DNA of 64,000 nucleotides from Gnetum montanum. Taxonomy: Eukaryota; Streptophyta; Gnetopsida; Gnetales; Gnetaceae. The stretch covers positions 849,847-913,846 of the forward strand of contig MNCI01004504.1 in NCBI GenBank assembly GCA_015680685.1. Reading direction: 5' to 3'. Positions 1-11,825 of this stretch are shown here, piece after piece; position 1 is the first letter of the stretch, and each line of letters opens with the position of its first letter. The translations under genes were made by a program, and so were the position numbers. Under the pieces are notes generated by a model, which saw only the letters and a list, made by a program, of their open reading frames with translations, was not told where the DNA came from and did not search any database.

Positions 1-134
1 TGGGAAGACAGCAAACTGCGACCTAAGGCTAACTATCTAGGTGCCACAACTAGTCCATCTGCGGAGTTCGACCGGATCGCGCGTGCGACGCTCGTTTCGT
101 ATGGTTGAGTGTAGGGGTACCTCGCCACTCATCA
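1..134 (+). mobile_element. Terminal piece of an A-family (Athila-like) LTR, cut by the window edge
   Basis: Read on the minus strand this begins TGATGAGTGGCGAGGTACCC and matches the terminus of the LTRs at 60368, 43651 and 55358, including a later GTCTTCCCA block. It therefore ends (plus strand) with CATCA at 134. Its orientation is opposite to the three other A copies. No tRNA-primer-like sequence follows position 134 (ATAATAATAATC instead), so it is the outer end of a 3' LTR or a solo LTR. It keeps more CG dinucleotides than its surroundings, suggesting a younger copy. The rest lies outside the window. Confidence 0.75.
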
Positions 135-2750
135 ATAATAATAATCAATTTTTTCAATTTGCTAATAATCACTAGTTGCTAAACTATAAATTGAACAAAC
201 ACAAATACACATAGTTGCAGATTAACTAGCTATAGACCTAACTATAGATTGCAAACCCAATTGCATAACTATAGATCAAACAAATACAAATTTCTCTCTT
301 CCAAATTGCACACCAATACAAAATATGATAATCCCACGTGGATGATGAGATTCATTCCAAATAATAATAAAAGAAAATGACAAGAGATGGAACAACTAGA
401 ATGAGAAATGGGTATTACCAAAAAGTGTGATTTCAATTCATGGTTTATAGTAATAAATAATCAAAATAAATAATCAATATAAAATGAGTAGTTCATGCGC
501 CTCATACTCAATAAGGAAATGGGTAAAGCTAGGTCTCATATTTAGATTTAAATTTTTAAGAACAATGAACCTCATTAATTCATACAAACATACTTTGTAG
601 ATGAGCCAAACTAAACTCATACAAACATACTTTGTAGATGAGCCAAACTAAACTCAAATAATTAACATATACTCCCCATTTAAATTATTATTTACTTTGC
701 TGATACTTATCCATTTTTGAATCTATGGTACATTGCATTTATAAATAAGTAGAATGCAATAAATACAAAGAACTAAGAAATTGCAATGAACTACAAAGAA
801 GATCATTGTTTTCCTAATTACAAATATAGCAAATGGAGTATGTTGTCTTGCATATTACACACAAATACAAAAATCCTACTCCTTGATGTAATATATGAAA
901 AGCTAAAAATAAAAAGAGTAAAGTAAGTAAGAGAGGATGATCAATAAAATTAACAATTCTCAAAAATACTAATATTTGATCTTGAATCATATTCAATGCA
1001 TTTTAACTAATATGATCATTAAAATTAATGGATGCTTATGGTAGATACTATAGAATAATTGGTTATTGTAATTTTGGAATGTATAAAAGTGCACTAACAA
1101 TTTGAGACCTAGTCTATAATAATTGCACATGAATGATGGGAGTCACTCCAAAAGATAATAAAATAAATTGATAGAAGTTAAACAAGAATAAACATAAACT
1201 TTCTTAATTCTCTTCGAGAACATGCCAAACATGATCTTTTCCAATTCTCTTCCAAAACATGTTAGTTCCTTTCAAAAAAAACCTTCTATTTCTAAAAGTG
1301 ATGGAAATAATTTATTTTTATTATAGATAAAACAAAAACATGTTGTCTATTTTATAGGAATAATCCCACATAAAAAAGGAGAGGACTAGCAACATACTAT
1401 AAATGAAAATTTTTGTTGTGTTAAAAAGTAGAATGGAAATTGAATATAGTTAAGCTCTCATAAAATTATGGTTTTTAGTAATTAGGGTTGATCCATATTC
1501 ACTATTAACAACTTCAAATCAGGGTCTCTAGTAAGGTGGGTTCACCACAATGCAATCATCAATCATGGATCATGAAAATGTATATCTATAGTAATTTCTT
1601 TGGTTCAAACCATGTATATTTTCATTCATACCATGTATATGTTCTATATAACTTAAATATTTATATGCCACATGAACCATCAAAATGCATAAGTATAGTA
1701 ACTTCTTTGGTTCAATCCATGTATATGTTCATTCACAACATTTCATTTTATTCAATTATAGGCATAATATTTTAGTGACATAACATTGTCTTATGAAAAT
1801 TATCATGTGATTTATTTTTATGTTGACTAATATGCAGAAAGTATTGCTACAAACAAATCTATCATTTTAAAAAATTAAGATAATAGCATGCATTGATTTA
1901 GAAAGGTATTTGAAATTTCTTCTTTTAAAAAATTACACAATCTTTGTCATTAAATGAAACATTATTTAGTATCAACTTCACACTAAAATCCCTCTAGTAC
2001 TAATCAATTCCATAAAGCTTTTGAAACCTAAAAACAAAAAATAATGTGACTCATGATTACTTCTTTTGTAACTTATTGATACAGGAAATATGTTTTAAAT
2101 AAAAACATTATTTCAAGATAACATTTTGCAGGTAAATTAGTCTTATGATGTTTACGTGTTTCCAATTTTTTTCATTATTTAATGTCATTCTTTTCATAAT
2201 AAGCTAGTAATTATTTGCAAAGAAGCATTTTCATATAGCCTATGTATTTTCAAATCTAGGAGCAGTCCAAAAATATGCAAAAAAAATTTATGAATAAGAA
2301 CATATTAAGATAGGAATAAAAAATGTAATAAAAAATTAGAGGTATTTCATTTACTATTATGCAAACTATTTCAAGTTTTTTTCCATCAACCATCTTGATA
2401 TTGTTATAGTCATGGCTACCTCTAATATATTAGAGTTGTATTAAATTTTTTAGTTATAAAAATAATAATAGAAAAATACATAATTTTTAACACTTCAATA
2501 AATGAATATAAATTAACATGAATGTCTTTCACTAACATTCTTATTACCATTTGATTAATGCTTATCTATTCTTCTTCTTTACATTTTATGTTTCATTGCA
2601 TTATCATTTTAATTAAATACTAAAAGAAACTTGTTCATTTTTCTAATAATTTATTCATATTTGCAGGTATCAAGTCATTTGTTCTTATTGGTGGTCTTAT
2701 ATTATTTATTCATTTTGTTAGTATACCTTATAGGTTCATTGCACCTTCCT
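135..2750. other. AT-rich DNA without recognisable genes
   Basis: Short open frames here (for example near 814-996 and 1536-1775) have low-complexity composition and no recognisable domain. I see no LTR, LINE or tRNA-like signature. Two adjacent copies of a ~36-bp stretch around 570-650 (a run with cataCTTTGTAGATGAGCC) form a small local duplication. Confidence 0.5.
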
Positions 2751-3150
2751 TTACATGCTCATTATTTATCTTTTTAGGCATCCATTGCAAGTTAGATATG
2801 TATCTATCTTTCATACTAGCAATGCATATTCATTCAATATTAACTTCTATTTTTCTAAGTCCCTTACATGCTAGTCATCTATAGTTTAAGGTATTTATTG
2901 GAGGTTAGTTATTTGTCTGTGTATTACATATTCATTCAAGATTAACTTCTATAAAATAAAATTATTTGCATGTTCATCATTTTTATTTCGTAGTATTCAT
3001 TGTAATATTATTGGTATGTCTACCATACTTGTATTCCATATATAATAAAAAGAGTATTAAATATTAAATACCATAATATCTTGCATGCTAAGCATTTATC
3101 TTTTGTGGTATCCATTATAGATTGATTACTTATTCATATTTAATAGAGAG
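2751..3150. repeat. Diverged tandem repeat, about four units of ~90-125 bp
   Basis: Units begin at about 2751, 2874, 2966 and 3081, each with a TTACATGCT or TTGCATGCT start, then ATTTATCTTTT, a CATCCATTG-like block, and TATTCATTCAATATTAACTTC near the end. Spacing varies (123, 92, 115 bp) and units are strongly diverged. No coding potential. This could be an old minisatellite or the sub-repeats of a decayed element. Confidence 0.55.
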
Positions 3151-3684
3151 TATTAAGATCAACAAGTAACAGAACACAAAATAAGAAGCATGTTCTATTA
3201 GTAGTGAAAGAATAAAGTATGATTGTAATAAAAAAATGTTGTCTAGTATTGAAAACTAGACATTAAAGTCAAGTAACATGTAGCAAATTCTTTCATTAAA
3301 ATTAATTAAAATGCATTATTATCAAAATTCAGAAATTAAAATAACTTGAATCTCCAAAGATGCATTTTATATGAGACCTAGTTAATGCAACTTAAAAAGC
3401 AAAAGATTTCCAAGGGACATGTTCCATGATTGTAAAGCTAGTAATGTAATCTCTTTGTCTTAACATCTATACAGTTGAATATTGATAGGTAAATTTTCAA
3501 ATTGTTCAAATGAATATTTGTTCATACACAAGAAAAAGAAATAAAATTTACATCATAATATCTATATCAATAAGCATATTTTAGAAAACCAAAACATGCA
3601 AGATTGTGCATGATAAATGTGGAGTAACATATCAAATTATACATGTCATATAGAAAAGCTTATCTTAGTAAAAGAGAATGAACC

Positions 3685-4315
3685 TGCATAATCATGCATG
3701 ATTAACTAAGAAAGGTGTCATCTTATTCTCATTTATCTCAAGTAGCAAGAGATTCCACAATCATGCAAGTTATAACATATAGGTTGAAATACCAACAGTA
3801 TATAGTAATCTCTCTTCACTAAAACCAATACCATAAAATGTTACCTTAGCTAGATAGAACTTGCATAATTATGGAATTTCTACCATATGACCTAACTTAT
3901 CTATAATATTTAGGAATTTCTCTTCTAAAACTAATACATCAAATATTACCTTATCTAAAAGGAACATGCATGACTATGTAAGTTTTGCCATATGGGTAAA
4001 TTATCTATGGTATGTAACAATATCTCTTTTCTAAAACCAATACCATCAAATGTCATCTCAACTAGTAGGAACTTGCACAACTAGGCATGTTTTGAAATAT
4101 GGGTTGCATTAGCAATGTTATTTAGAAATGTCTCTTCATTAAAAACAATACAATTAATTAATATCTCAACTACCAAGAATTTTCATGACCATTTAGGTTT
4201 TGATGTATGACTTGAACTATCTATAGTATGTAGAAATCTCTTTTCCTTAAAAATAATACATCAAATATTAGCTCAAATTTGCAAGAACTTACATGACTAT
4301 GCAAGTTTTTATTAT
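3685..4315. repeat. Tandem repeat with a regular ~107-bp period
   Basis: Homologous units start near 3744, 3852, 3957, 4064, 4171 and 4278, so the spacing is 105-108 bp. A more diverged unit lies upstream near 3685. Each unit has GAACTTGCATGACTATGCAAG, then a CATATGGGTTGAACTATC-like block, TATGTAGAAATCTCTTTTC, and AAAACCAATACCATCAAATG. The start of each unit contains a short inverted motif (CTTGCATGACTATGCAAG). The regular period despite divergence suggests an old satellite fragment. Confidence 0.75.
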
Positions 4316-4639
4316 GGTCATTTTAAGTTTTTAAAAGTTTACACAAATTTTGAAACTTCCCAAAAGGTCATCCATCCCAGTTCTACTCTAGAACAAGCAT
4401 ACTTAATTATGAAATTTTTATTCTTATGGTCACCAAGGCAACAATCCTAATTTTGAAACTTATTCCTATGTGTTTTTTTTAATCAATGTGTCAACATCAG
4501 GAATTTGAATTTTCCATCAGTTGAGGTAGGAAGTGCGGATGAGGGTAGTGGTAGGTGAGGTTGGCAAATGTGCACATTGATGACAATGGTGTAGGTTTGA
4601 TGATGGAGGAGGCAACAAAAGCAAGCATCAGTAGTGCAT

Positions 4640-4985
4640 CCCAGGCCTATGAGGCTTCCTTTTAGGGCCCACACAGCCCTCTTAAGGGCCTGCATAGCCC
4701 TCTCTAGGACATGTGTGATCTTCCTCAAAGCCTACATAGCCCTCTCTAGGCCTACGTAGCCCATCTAAGGGCTCACCCTGCTCTCCACAATCTAGAATAG
4801 TAGTTGTAGCATTATCGATAGTGGCGCATGACCTAGATCTTGGAGCTTCTTCATTGCTAGCATGAACCATCAATGTGTGCAACCCTCCTTAGTGCCTACG
4901 CATCCCTCTCCAAGGCCTGGATGGCCCATCTAAGGACTCATGTAGCCTCCTTAGGATCTACGTAGCCTTTATCAATGCATGCACC
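4640..4985. repeat. GC-richer minisatellite of a GGCCTACATAGCCC-type motif
   Basis: The motif family CCTACATAGCCCTCTCTAGG / CCTACGTAGCCCATCTAAGG recurs about every 20-45 bp across 4650-4980, interrupted by unrelated sequence around 4790-4880. It sits in a block (about 4480-5640) that is clearly less AT-rich than its neighbours. Short open frames on the minus strand here read through the repeat and are low complexity, so I do not call a gene. Confidence 0.5.
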
Positions 4986-5044
4986 CTGTACCATGGCTAG
5001 CGTAGTAGCCAGCCATTTACAAGGATTTTTCTAGCATTAGAGGA

Positions 5045-5290
5045 TACCAGAAGATGAGATGATTAGCAACACCAAAGGCCAAAGGGTGCTAGAAGATGTG
5101 ATGATTGGCAACACCATAGGATGTCAAAAGAGGCAATGATTGGCAATGCCATCAACACTGGAAGAGGTGATGATTGGTGACACCAAAGGATGTCAAAAGA
5201 GGTGATGATTAGTGATCCTATAGGTGTCAGAAGAGGTGATGATAGGCAACTCCATCAACTGCCAAAAGAGGTGATGATCCATGATGTCAT
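5045..5290. repeat. Tandem repeat of ~35 bp, seven units
   Basis: Units carrying GAGGTGATGATTGGCAACACC-like sequence start near 5051, 5095, 5130, 5165, 5199, 5232 and 5268; most spacings are 33-36 bp. The following part of each unit is CATCAA/AGGATGTCAAAA. The minus strand through the array stays open for 125 codons together with its flank (5193-5570), but the product is just the repeat read through and a His/Pro/Ser-rich tail. Confidence 0.65.
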
Positions 5291-6085
5291 TGTTGCTTGT
5301 GAAGCACGAGGAGACTACCAAGGGTAGGCATGTAGGTGGGTGATGGTGCCAAGGACGATGGTATTGATGGTGCAGGAGAGCATGTGGGGGGATGATGGTG
5401 GCACAAGAAGACACACAAGAGGGCAACAATATGCAGGAAGGCACGTAGAAAGGCAGTGGCAAGGTAGGGAAAAGTGGTACTAGTGCAAGAGAGGTCCTTT
5501 TTTTTCCTTGGGGTTGGTCATGGCACTGCATGGCCAATCCTTGTGGCCCTACCATGCAACAATGGGGCAAGTCTAGCTACCATCGACTAGGCCTTGCACC
5601 CCCTACCATGGCCAACAATAAGGTTGGTCACAGCCTATCCAAAAGGAAGATATTTTTAATAAAATAAAGACTAAAAAATCATTGGAGATTGAGGTTGAAC
5701 CTATGACCTCCCACTTTCCATTTTTCTATTATCTATTAAAAAATTAAAACTAAAAAAAATAAATTAAAAATTAAAAAATAACACTTTTTTTAATTTCAAA
5801 TTGCATATAACCTAAAAAAACATCCTATCTAGCAAATCATAAGTTCGATTTTGATAAAATTGGTACCATTAGAATTGTCTTGGAGAGCACTACACATTAA
5901 GTCAAAGATAACATTATTGTGGTGAACCTAAAAATCAAAAAAAGTAAGCATTAGATTTATTAAATCATTAATTTACTTAAGTTTTTACTACCTATTTTTC
6001 TCTCAAGATTCTTACTTGTTACTTAATAAATACATAAAGGAAGGAAGTCTTTGCCTATCATAGCATAGTATTAGAAAAATTTTGA
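5291..6085. other. Intergenic; GC-richer to 5640, then AT-rich
   Basis: No gene recognised. Around 5685-5715 the minus strand reads GGAGGTCATAGGTTCAACCTC, which resembles a tRNA B box, but I could not find a matching A box, so it is not called as a SINE. Confidence 0.4.
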
Positions 6086-7004
6086 AGGATTCTTATCCAA
6101 TATTTCAAGATTCTACAAGTAAGATCAAAGATTTCAACCATTAACAACAGGGCTCCAAAACAACAAGCTTCTTCTCAACCTCAAACTCCTTTAGGTAGCT
6201 CCCAATTAGCCATTATATTTTTGCATTAAAATAATGTAATCTCTACTTCCAGTTATGTCTATAGCTTACTTAGGAAGGAGGATTTTCAGTACCTTACAAC
6301 CTCAAGGTTATTTGTTTTACTTGTATTACCTATTTTCAAGCTAGCATATTATAAAGGCTTAATCATGGAATGGTGTGAAGAGTATAATAGAAGTAAAAGT
6401 TCTACTTCCCAGTTAATTTTTGGAGCAATCACCTTCATTTCCTTTGATATTCAAACAACCTTAGGTTTTCACCAAGGTGAGGATCCTTTAATTCCATTGA
6501 TTTTCTTCCCTAATTTTAAAATATTTTACAAAAAATAATTATTTGATTATGTTATTAATTTTGCTATTGACAAAATCCAATTCCTTCATGGAGATTTTAT
6601 CAATGAAATTCACTTTGAATTGTGTCTACTCATCCATAGCAAGGTTTTATGGCATCAATTCTAATCCTATGTTAATGCCTATTTCATGTACATACTTCAC
6701 AATGCCATAACTAGTAGAGTTTATGATTGGTTGTTATCTTGTTTTTCTACCTTGTATAATGCCATGGATGGAGTTGTTGCTACCTAATAAAATCTCACTA
6801 AACCTTGTACCATATGTTACATACCTTTTCTGATGTGTTTAATCCAAAGTTACGACCATCCAAATAAACATTTTAGTCATCATAATCCCCTTTTATGTCT
6901 CGAATTTCTTAAAGAGGATAGATTTACAAGTAGTAAGATCAAGGGTGCCAACAAGGGTCAAATGGCTTTGTAGCAAGTTTGGAATCAAGAGGAAACTAGT
7001 GAGG

Positions 7005-7029
7005 TATATATATATATATATATATATAT
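7005..7029. repeat. (TA)n microsatellite directly after the exon-1 splice donor
   Basis: An uninterrupted TA run of about 25 bp begins one base after the GT of the proposed donor at 7004. A second run of similar length lies at 7242-7265, in the intron after the second exon-like block. Confidence 0.9.
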
Positions 7030-7241
7030 TATTTCCTTACTATTGTTTATGTCTTCTTATTTTTTATGTATTTGATACTGCAATTTAACCTACAAAATTA
7101 ACTAATTTGAAGTGCCCAAGCTAGAGCTACATAAGCTAAAGATGTTCAAGGTACTTCATCCATTCAAGGTGCTTCAACCTTTAGGAAGGTTCATCCCCAA
7201 TAACAAATCACACTTACCAACTCCAAGTTATATATAAACCC

Positions 7242-7265
7242 ATATATATATATATATATATATAA
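7242..7265. repeat. (TA)n microsatellite
   Basis: TA dinucleotide run of about 24 bp in a proposed intron of the 6.1-8.4 kb pseudogene. Confidence 0.9.
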
Positions 7266-8362
7266 TATCCTAGTTTAATGTCTTGTTTTCTTTTCTAATA
7301 AATTCTCCTTTTTTTTACTGTACCAGGTAAAGTTCAGACAACCTAGTAGTTAAACAAAAAACCCATCAACAATCTTAGCAACAAAGTACAAGATAGGATA
7401 ATGGAAAAGAAACAGAGGTAATTTTTAATTATTTTGAGGTTTGAGTACTTTGCTTTTCTTCTTATTGTATGCTATTAATCCTATTTGTGTCGCAAATATC
7501 TCTGAGTTAAAGGTACTTTATCCAAGAAATGGAGAGAGATGATGTAAGTGCTAGTTCTAAAAAAACTCCATTTTTCATCTTCCATTTCTCCCTCTAGATC
7601 ACCAAGTGTGCCATCTTTTTCTTCAACACCTATAAGAGGTTCCTTTCCATAGATAACATCAACACTAGCTCTTGAGTCTATTCTAGTGACTTCTTCTTTC
7701 TCTATCTTAGGCTCTCCTTATTGGATGGGACAGATAGTGGTAGTAGTTGAAGAAGAACCCATGCTTCTTCAGCATCTTGGTAAGTGAATTACCAATAACA
7801 AACTCTATCCTATTCTTAAGAATTTCTACCACTTACAAGACTCTTATTCATGCAACTTCAAGGAAGATTATGAATTGATACAGGCTAGAGTTCCATCATC
7901 TTTGTATCCAATTCCCAAGGATGTTCCAAAAGTTGTCAAAGATCTAGAGCAACTGTTAGGAGAATTGGAGAGTACTACATCCCTAGCTCTCCATTTGGAG
8001 ACTCACAAACAATTTCTTCAAATTGATAATGATTAGCTTCAAGTAAATATTTCTTATTCTTTCCTTTTCCCTTTTTCTATTTTTGTTCATAACTCATAAT
8101 TTTAGTCTTGTTTGTGCAAAGGAGAGAGAAGGAATGGAAAAAAGATATGGATGACCAATCAATTTAGATACAAATGTTGAAACCCCAACTTAAAAGAAAG
8201 GAGGAATTAGTAGTTGCAGCAAGAAGTGCCACTAAGCACATCAAGTAATTGTAGAATGGTCTGGTGGGATGCAAGATGATGCTTAGCAAAAAGGATGCAA
8301 CTAATGAAGAACAAGAAGCACAATTGAAGATAGTTTGTAATCTCCTCAACTTATTTCATTAA

Positions 8363-10172
8363 AACAAATGATCACTTTTCTTATTCCTTTTTATTCCACA
8401 TCTTCCCTTTTTATTTCATGTCTTTCCTTTCTCTTGTATTCCACTTCTTCCTTTACATGTATTCTACTTGGATGTACTTCTATTTTACAACAACAATAAA
8501 AGAATATTTTTCTTCCAATTTGACTTCTAAATCATGGTTTTCTCTTATACCAAATGTAACATCCCATTTCCTAATGTTGTGAAAACATGATTGCTTAATT
8601 TACCACATCCATGGTATTCTTAAATAATATAATGAAAACATCATGAAGTACTTGATAACTGAATTAACTAGTAAATGAATAAGTAGTACACCGAATAGAA
8701 ATAAAAGTGAAAATGTTTTATTAATAGGAGAGAGTGTACTGTAATTTCCTTTGGGTTATCTTCCCATGCAACTTAAGCCTTAGAGGCAATCCAACACTGC
8801 CACCATGGTTAGGCTATCTAGCTGAAGCGGTGATCAGTCCCTTCTTGTCTTGCTTCACCTAGCTCCCATTACTTGCCTTTCCAAGCTCCATAACTCCATG
8901 CCGGCATGTCCTCTAAACCTAGTCTTAAATGGCATAGGTCAAAACCATTCCTGAGGGATACATGAATAATCATAACTCCTCATAACAAGGTACCCCTTCA
9001 TTTGAGGGTTAATCACATTGTTACAATTTGTTTCCATCCTTAACAAGGCATGGGAAGTTATAATAACCAAGCTTATCAATAACAAATTATAAATATAAAT
9101 TGAAAACATATTCAAAAAATATCATGAATGAAATTTCTTGCATAGAGATGAGCTATCAATGTCCATATGAAAAGAAGAAAGTATTTATGATATGGAGGGA
9201 GATGCATGCATCTAGATTTCACCTTTGTTTATGCTACAGGAACATCTGGTTGATATATGATCTAAGATTGAGATTATCAAATCACTAAATAACAAACCTA
9301 TGCATCCAATATGTAATACATTTACTAATAAAAAATATTATAAGAAAAGAAAAGTTATAGGATCAAAGAACAATGATAACAATCAAACAAGTTTTTTATG
9401 TCACTAAAATCACTTTGAATCAAATACAAATGAAATGTAGGGGATATGCTACAAGAAAAAATGTCTTCAAAATATTACTTTGGAATAAATATTTACAACA
9501 TTGACCATGATGTCTAGATTTGGAAAAAATGATGTCAAGTCATTCATTCTAAATGAGTTCTAGTCAAATAAGCTTATGATGAATAATCATCCTAAAAATA
9601 GAACTATGAACTACTGTGGGAGAGAAATATGTAACATATCATGATTTACCATCCATGAAGCCTTAAGAAATTCTTTTGTAATAATTTTAATAATCTCAAG
9701 TAGGATCATGTATCTTTTGATCATTGAAACAAAGCAAAAATAACATCTCATTCTAGTAAAATAGCAGTAATTACTATTGTAGAAAGAGTGGTAGATGCCA
9801 AATTAATCACATGTATAAAGCAAGCAAATTCTGCAAGATGGAACATGTGATCTAATAAAATCCCTACCTATTTGAATGTATCAAAAAATATTATTAAATA
9901 ATTTCATAAATCAAGATTTAAAAGACCTTAAAAAATAGCCAATTAGTAAAAGCCAAATTTCAAGGATCTTTGGCCATTATTCTCCAAATGTCACATCAAG
10001 TAAGAAACATGATTTCTCAATCTGCAAAATATGGCATACCCTTGATAAGAGGAGAAAATGCATAGTTAACCTAACAGAGAAGAAGAAAATATAAAGATAC
10101 TTGCAAAAACACTATGAATATGTTATAGTATGCAAAAATACATGTTACATTTATAGAGATTTGACTAGGTAA
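8363..10172. other. No recognised gene; possible LTR-like start near 8566
   Basis: TGTAACATCCC at about 8566 resembles the start of many plant gypsy LTRs. The following 500 bp are less AT-rich, but I found no matching second copy, no CA end and no target duplication in the window. Open frames such as 9100-9288 have no recognisable motif. Confidence 0.35.
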
Positions 10173-11825
10173 TTGTATAATTACATTAGCATTATTTATG
10201 AAAGGATAGAAAAATCAAAGATATTGATACCTCAACTTCTAATTCTACCTAAGGATATGATGAACAAAGAAACCTTCCAAATATCTTTAACCAAAATACT
10301 AGTAAAGGATCATGGATTTGGAGGCTTCAAATATTTCATATCATTTTATGTACAAATGGGCTCTCATTTCATCATGACTTCCTTATCAAAGTGTTTGTAA
10401 GATTTAGAGGAGCATCCCATTAAAAAATATGAGGATATACTATTTGATAGCAAACTTGAAGAAAGTTATGACTTAACAAAAACATTGCTATGTTAATCTT
10501 TGTTTAAGAATTACAAGAGCTATTAATTAGATGTTTCAGATATACTAGAAACTTGAATAAAATTTAAGCCTCTACGAAGAATACTTTTCTTAGATATGGA
10601 CAACTATGAAGGGGATAATAAAAACTAATATATGTTTCGCTATTTGTTTTTATTAATAGAGAGAGGTTTCCAAGTTAATAAAGCTAGGATTTCTTCTTCT
10701 GGATCACATCCATAAAGATATTGATGGGAGCTTCGATAGGTTATCCATAACAATGTTAAGGATGAAATTAATTTTACTTTCAAAACTCATGGATCTTTAT
10801 TATATAATAGATATCGATAGAAGTAGTAAATATAGTCCATACTATATTGATGAAATATATGACTTTAAGGGCTATGTTAATGAGTTTATTTTTAATTACG
10901 TAAAAATATTATGTGACACATCACACATTCACTATATCAACTTCTATCTAGAAGGAAAAAGTTGAGACATGATTTGGAAGAGTAATGTAAGTGAAAAGAA
11001 ATGGTTTGAAACATTTAAATTTTTGGATAATATTAATAGGCATTCATGTGTCCTTGTAGGAGATCCATTAAAGCTAGATTGTAAATTAAAGAAACTTCAA
11101 GATTACATACCAAAATTTATTCAATGTGTAGTACCTCATATAAATTCCTAGAGACAAATTATAAAAAGGATTCCAAACTCAAACATATTGAAGTGGAGAA
11201 GTTGAATTAAATGTTAGTCTTTTGTAATTTCTAGGCTATAGAAATTAAAATATTCAAATATGGTTCCACTAATATATTGACAATAATTTTGTCCAAGAAC
11301 AGTTAAAGTAGAGGTAACAAGTACACCAGTAATGAATGATAATAAGGAAGAAAATGATCACAGTGAGGTATATGTTGGTGTACACAAAAACATATTAGAA
11401 AAAATTTTTAATCCTTTCCATGATATCAAGAAGGGAATGATGTTACTGGTTCATCCAAGAAAGGGAAATGAAGAAAATGTGATATAGGTTAGAAGGATGT
11501 GTAATTCAAAATATGTAAATTATAAGCTTAACCAGCTAGAAATGGATTGGTTTACTTAAAAATCAAAGAACAAAAGTAAATGGATTGACAAAAAATGGAT
11601 TTACAATTCTTGGAATAAGGAATCTACCATTGTGCACTCATGATCAATGATATATGGATGGGTTAGTATATCCTAGGATGTTAACAAGGTAAAATTAAAT
11701 TCTATAGTAAAGTATACATTACAAGATATGACGTAGAAGAAGAATTATGAAGAATTAAGGAACATGGTATTCAATCCAAATATGAGTTGAGTATATAGAG
11801 TAAATACCATACACTAAGCTATAAT
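10173..11825 (+). pseudogene. Unrecognised coding relic, about 500 codons
   Basis: A long stretch with coding-like texture on the plus strand. 10173-10400 is open for 75 codons and continues past a stop. From 10753 one frame runs through 10965 and 11151 to about 11820, interrupted by scattered single stops (TGA at 10963, TAG at 11149, later TAG and TGA). Segments such as SEKKWFETFKFLDNINRHSC and SVSEVYVGVHKN-like, Lys/Glu-rich text look like protein rather than noise. I recognise no RT, integrase, transposase or zinc-finger motif. It could be a decayed transposon protein or a host pseudogene. Confidence 0.45.

Larger units (their letters stand above)
6086..8362 (+). pseudogene. Decayed multi-exon gene with a C-terminal coiled coil (function not recognised)
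   Basis: About seven exon-like blocks with plausible splice sites: 6086-7003 (donor GAG/GTATAT), about 7113-7226, 7327-7417 (donor GTAATT), 7513-7543 (donor GTAAGT), 7711-7779 (acceptor after a long pyrimidine tract, donor GTAAGT), 7821-8042 and 8122-8362 (ends TAA). Exon 1 gives about 300 codons with only a few stops, including LIMEWCEEYNRSKSS and HPNKHFSHHNPLLCLEFLKE. The later exons are Glu/Lys/Gln-rich and heptad-like (KDLEQLLGELESTTSLALHL; REKEWKKDMDD). The architecture, an N-terminal domain followed by a spliced coiled-coil tail, resembles gene X at 27.5-43.3 kb, so it may be another antisense ORF from a Tat-like retroelement or a plant mobile-domain-type protein. Neither is proven. Stops make it non-functional. 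Confidence 0.5.

Noticed and set aside
3685-5290. Tandem arrays considered as a CRISPR-like array
   Set aside because: Units are diverged throughout with no constant repeat/variable spacer pattern, and the context is a plant-like eukaryotic genome.
5193-5570. 125-codon open frame on the minus strand
   Set aside because: It reads through a 35-bp tandem repeat and a low-complexity His/Pro/Ser/Leu tail, with no domain or homologue in the window.
5680-5720. tRNA- or SINE-like B box on the minus strand (AGGTTCAACCTC)
   Set aside because: No A box at the expected distance, no body and no target duplication.
8566-9060. Possible solo LTR starting TGTAACATCCC
   Set aside because: No CA terminus, target duplication or second copy could be found.
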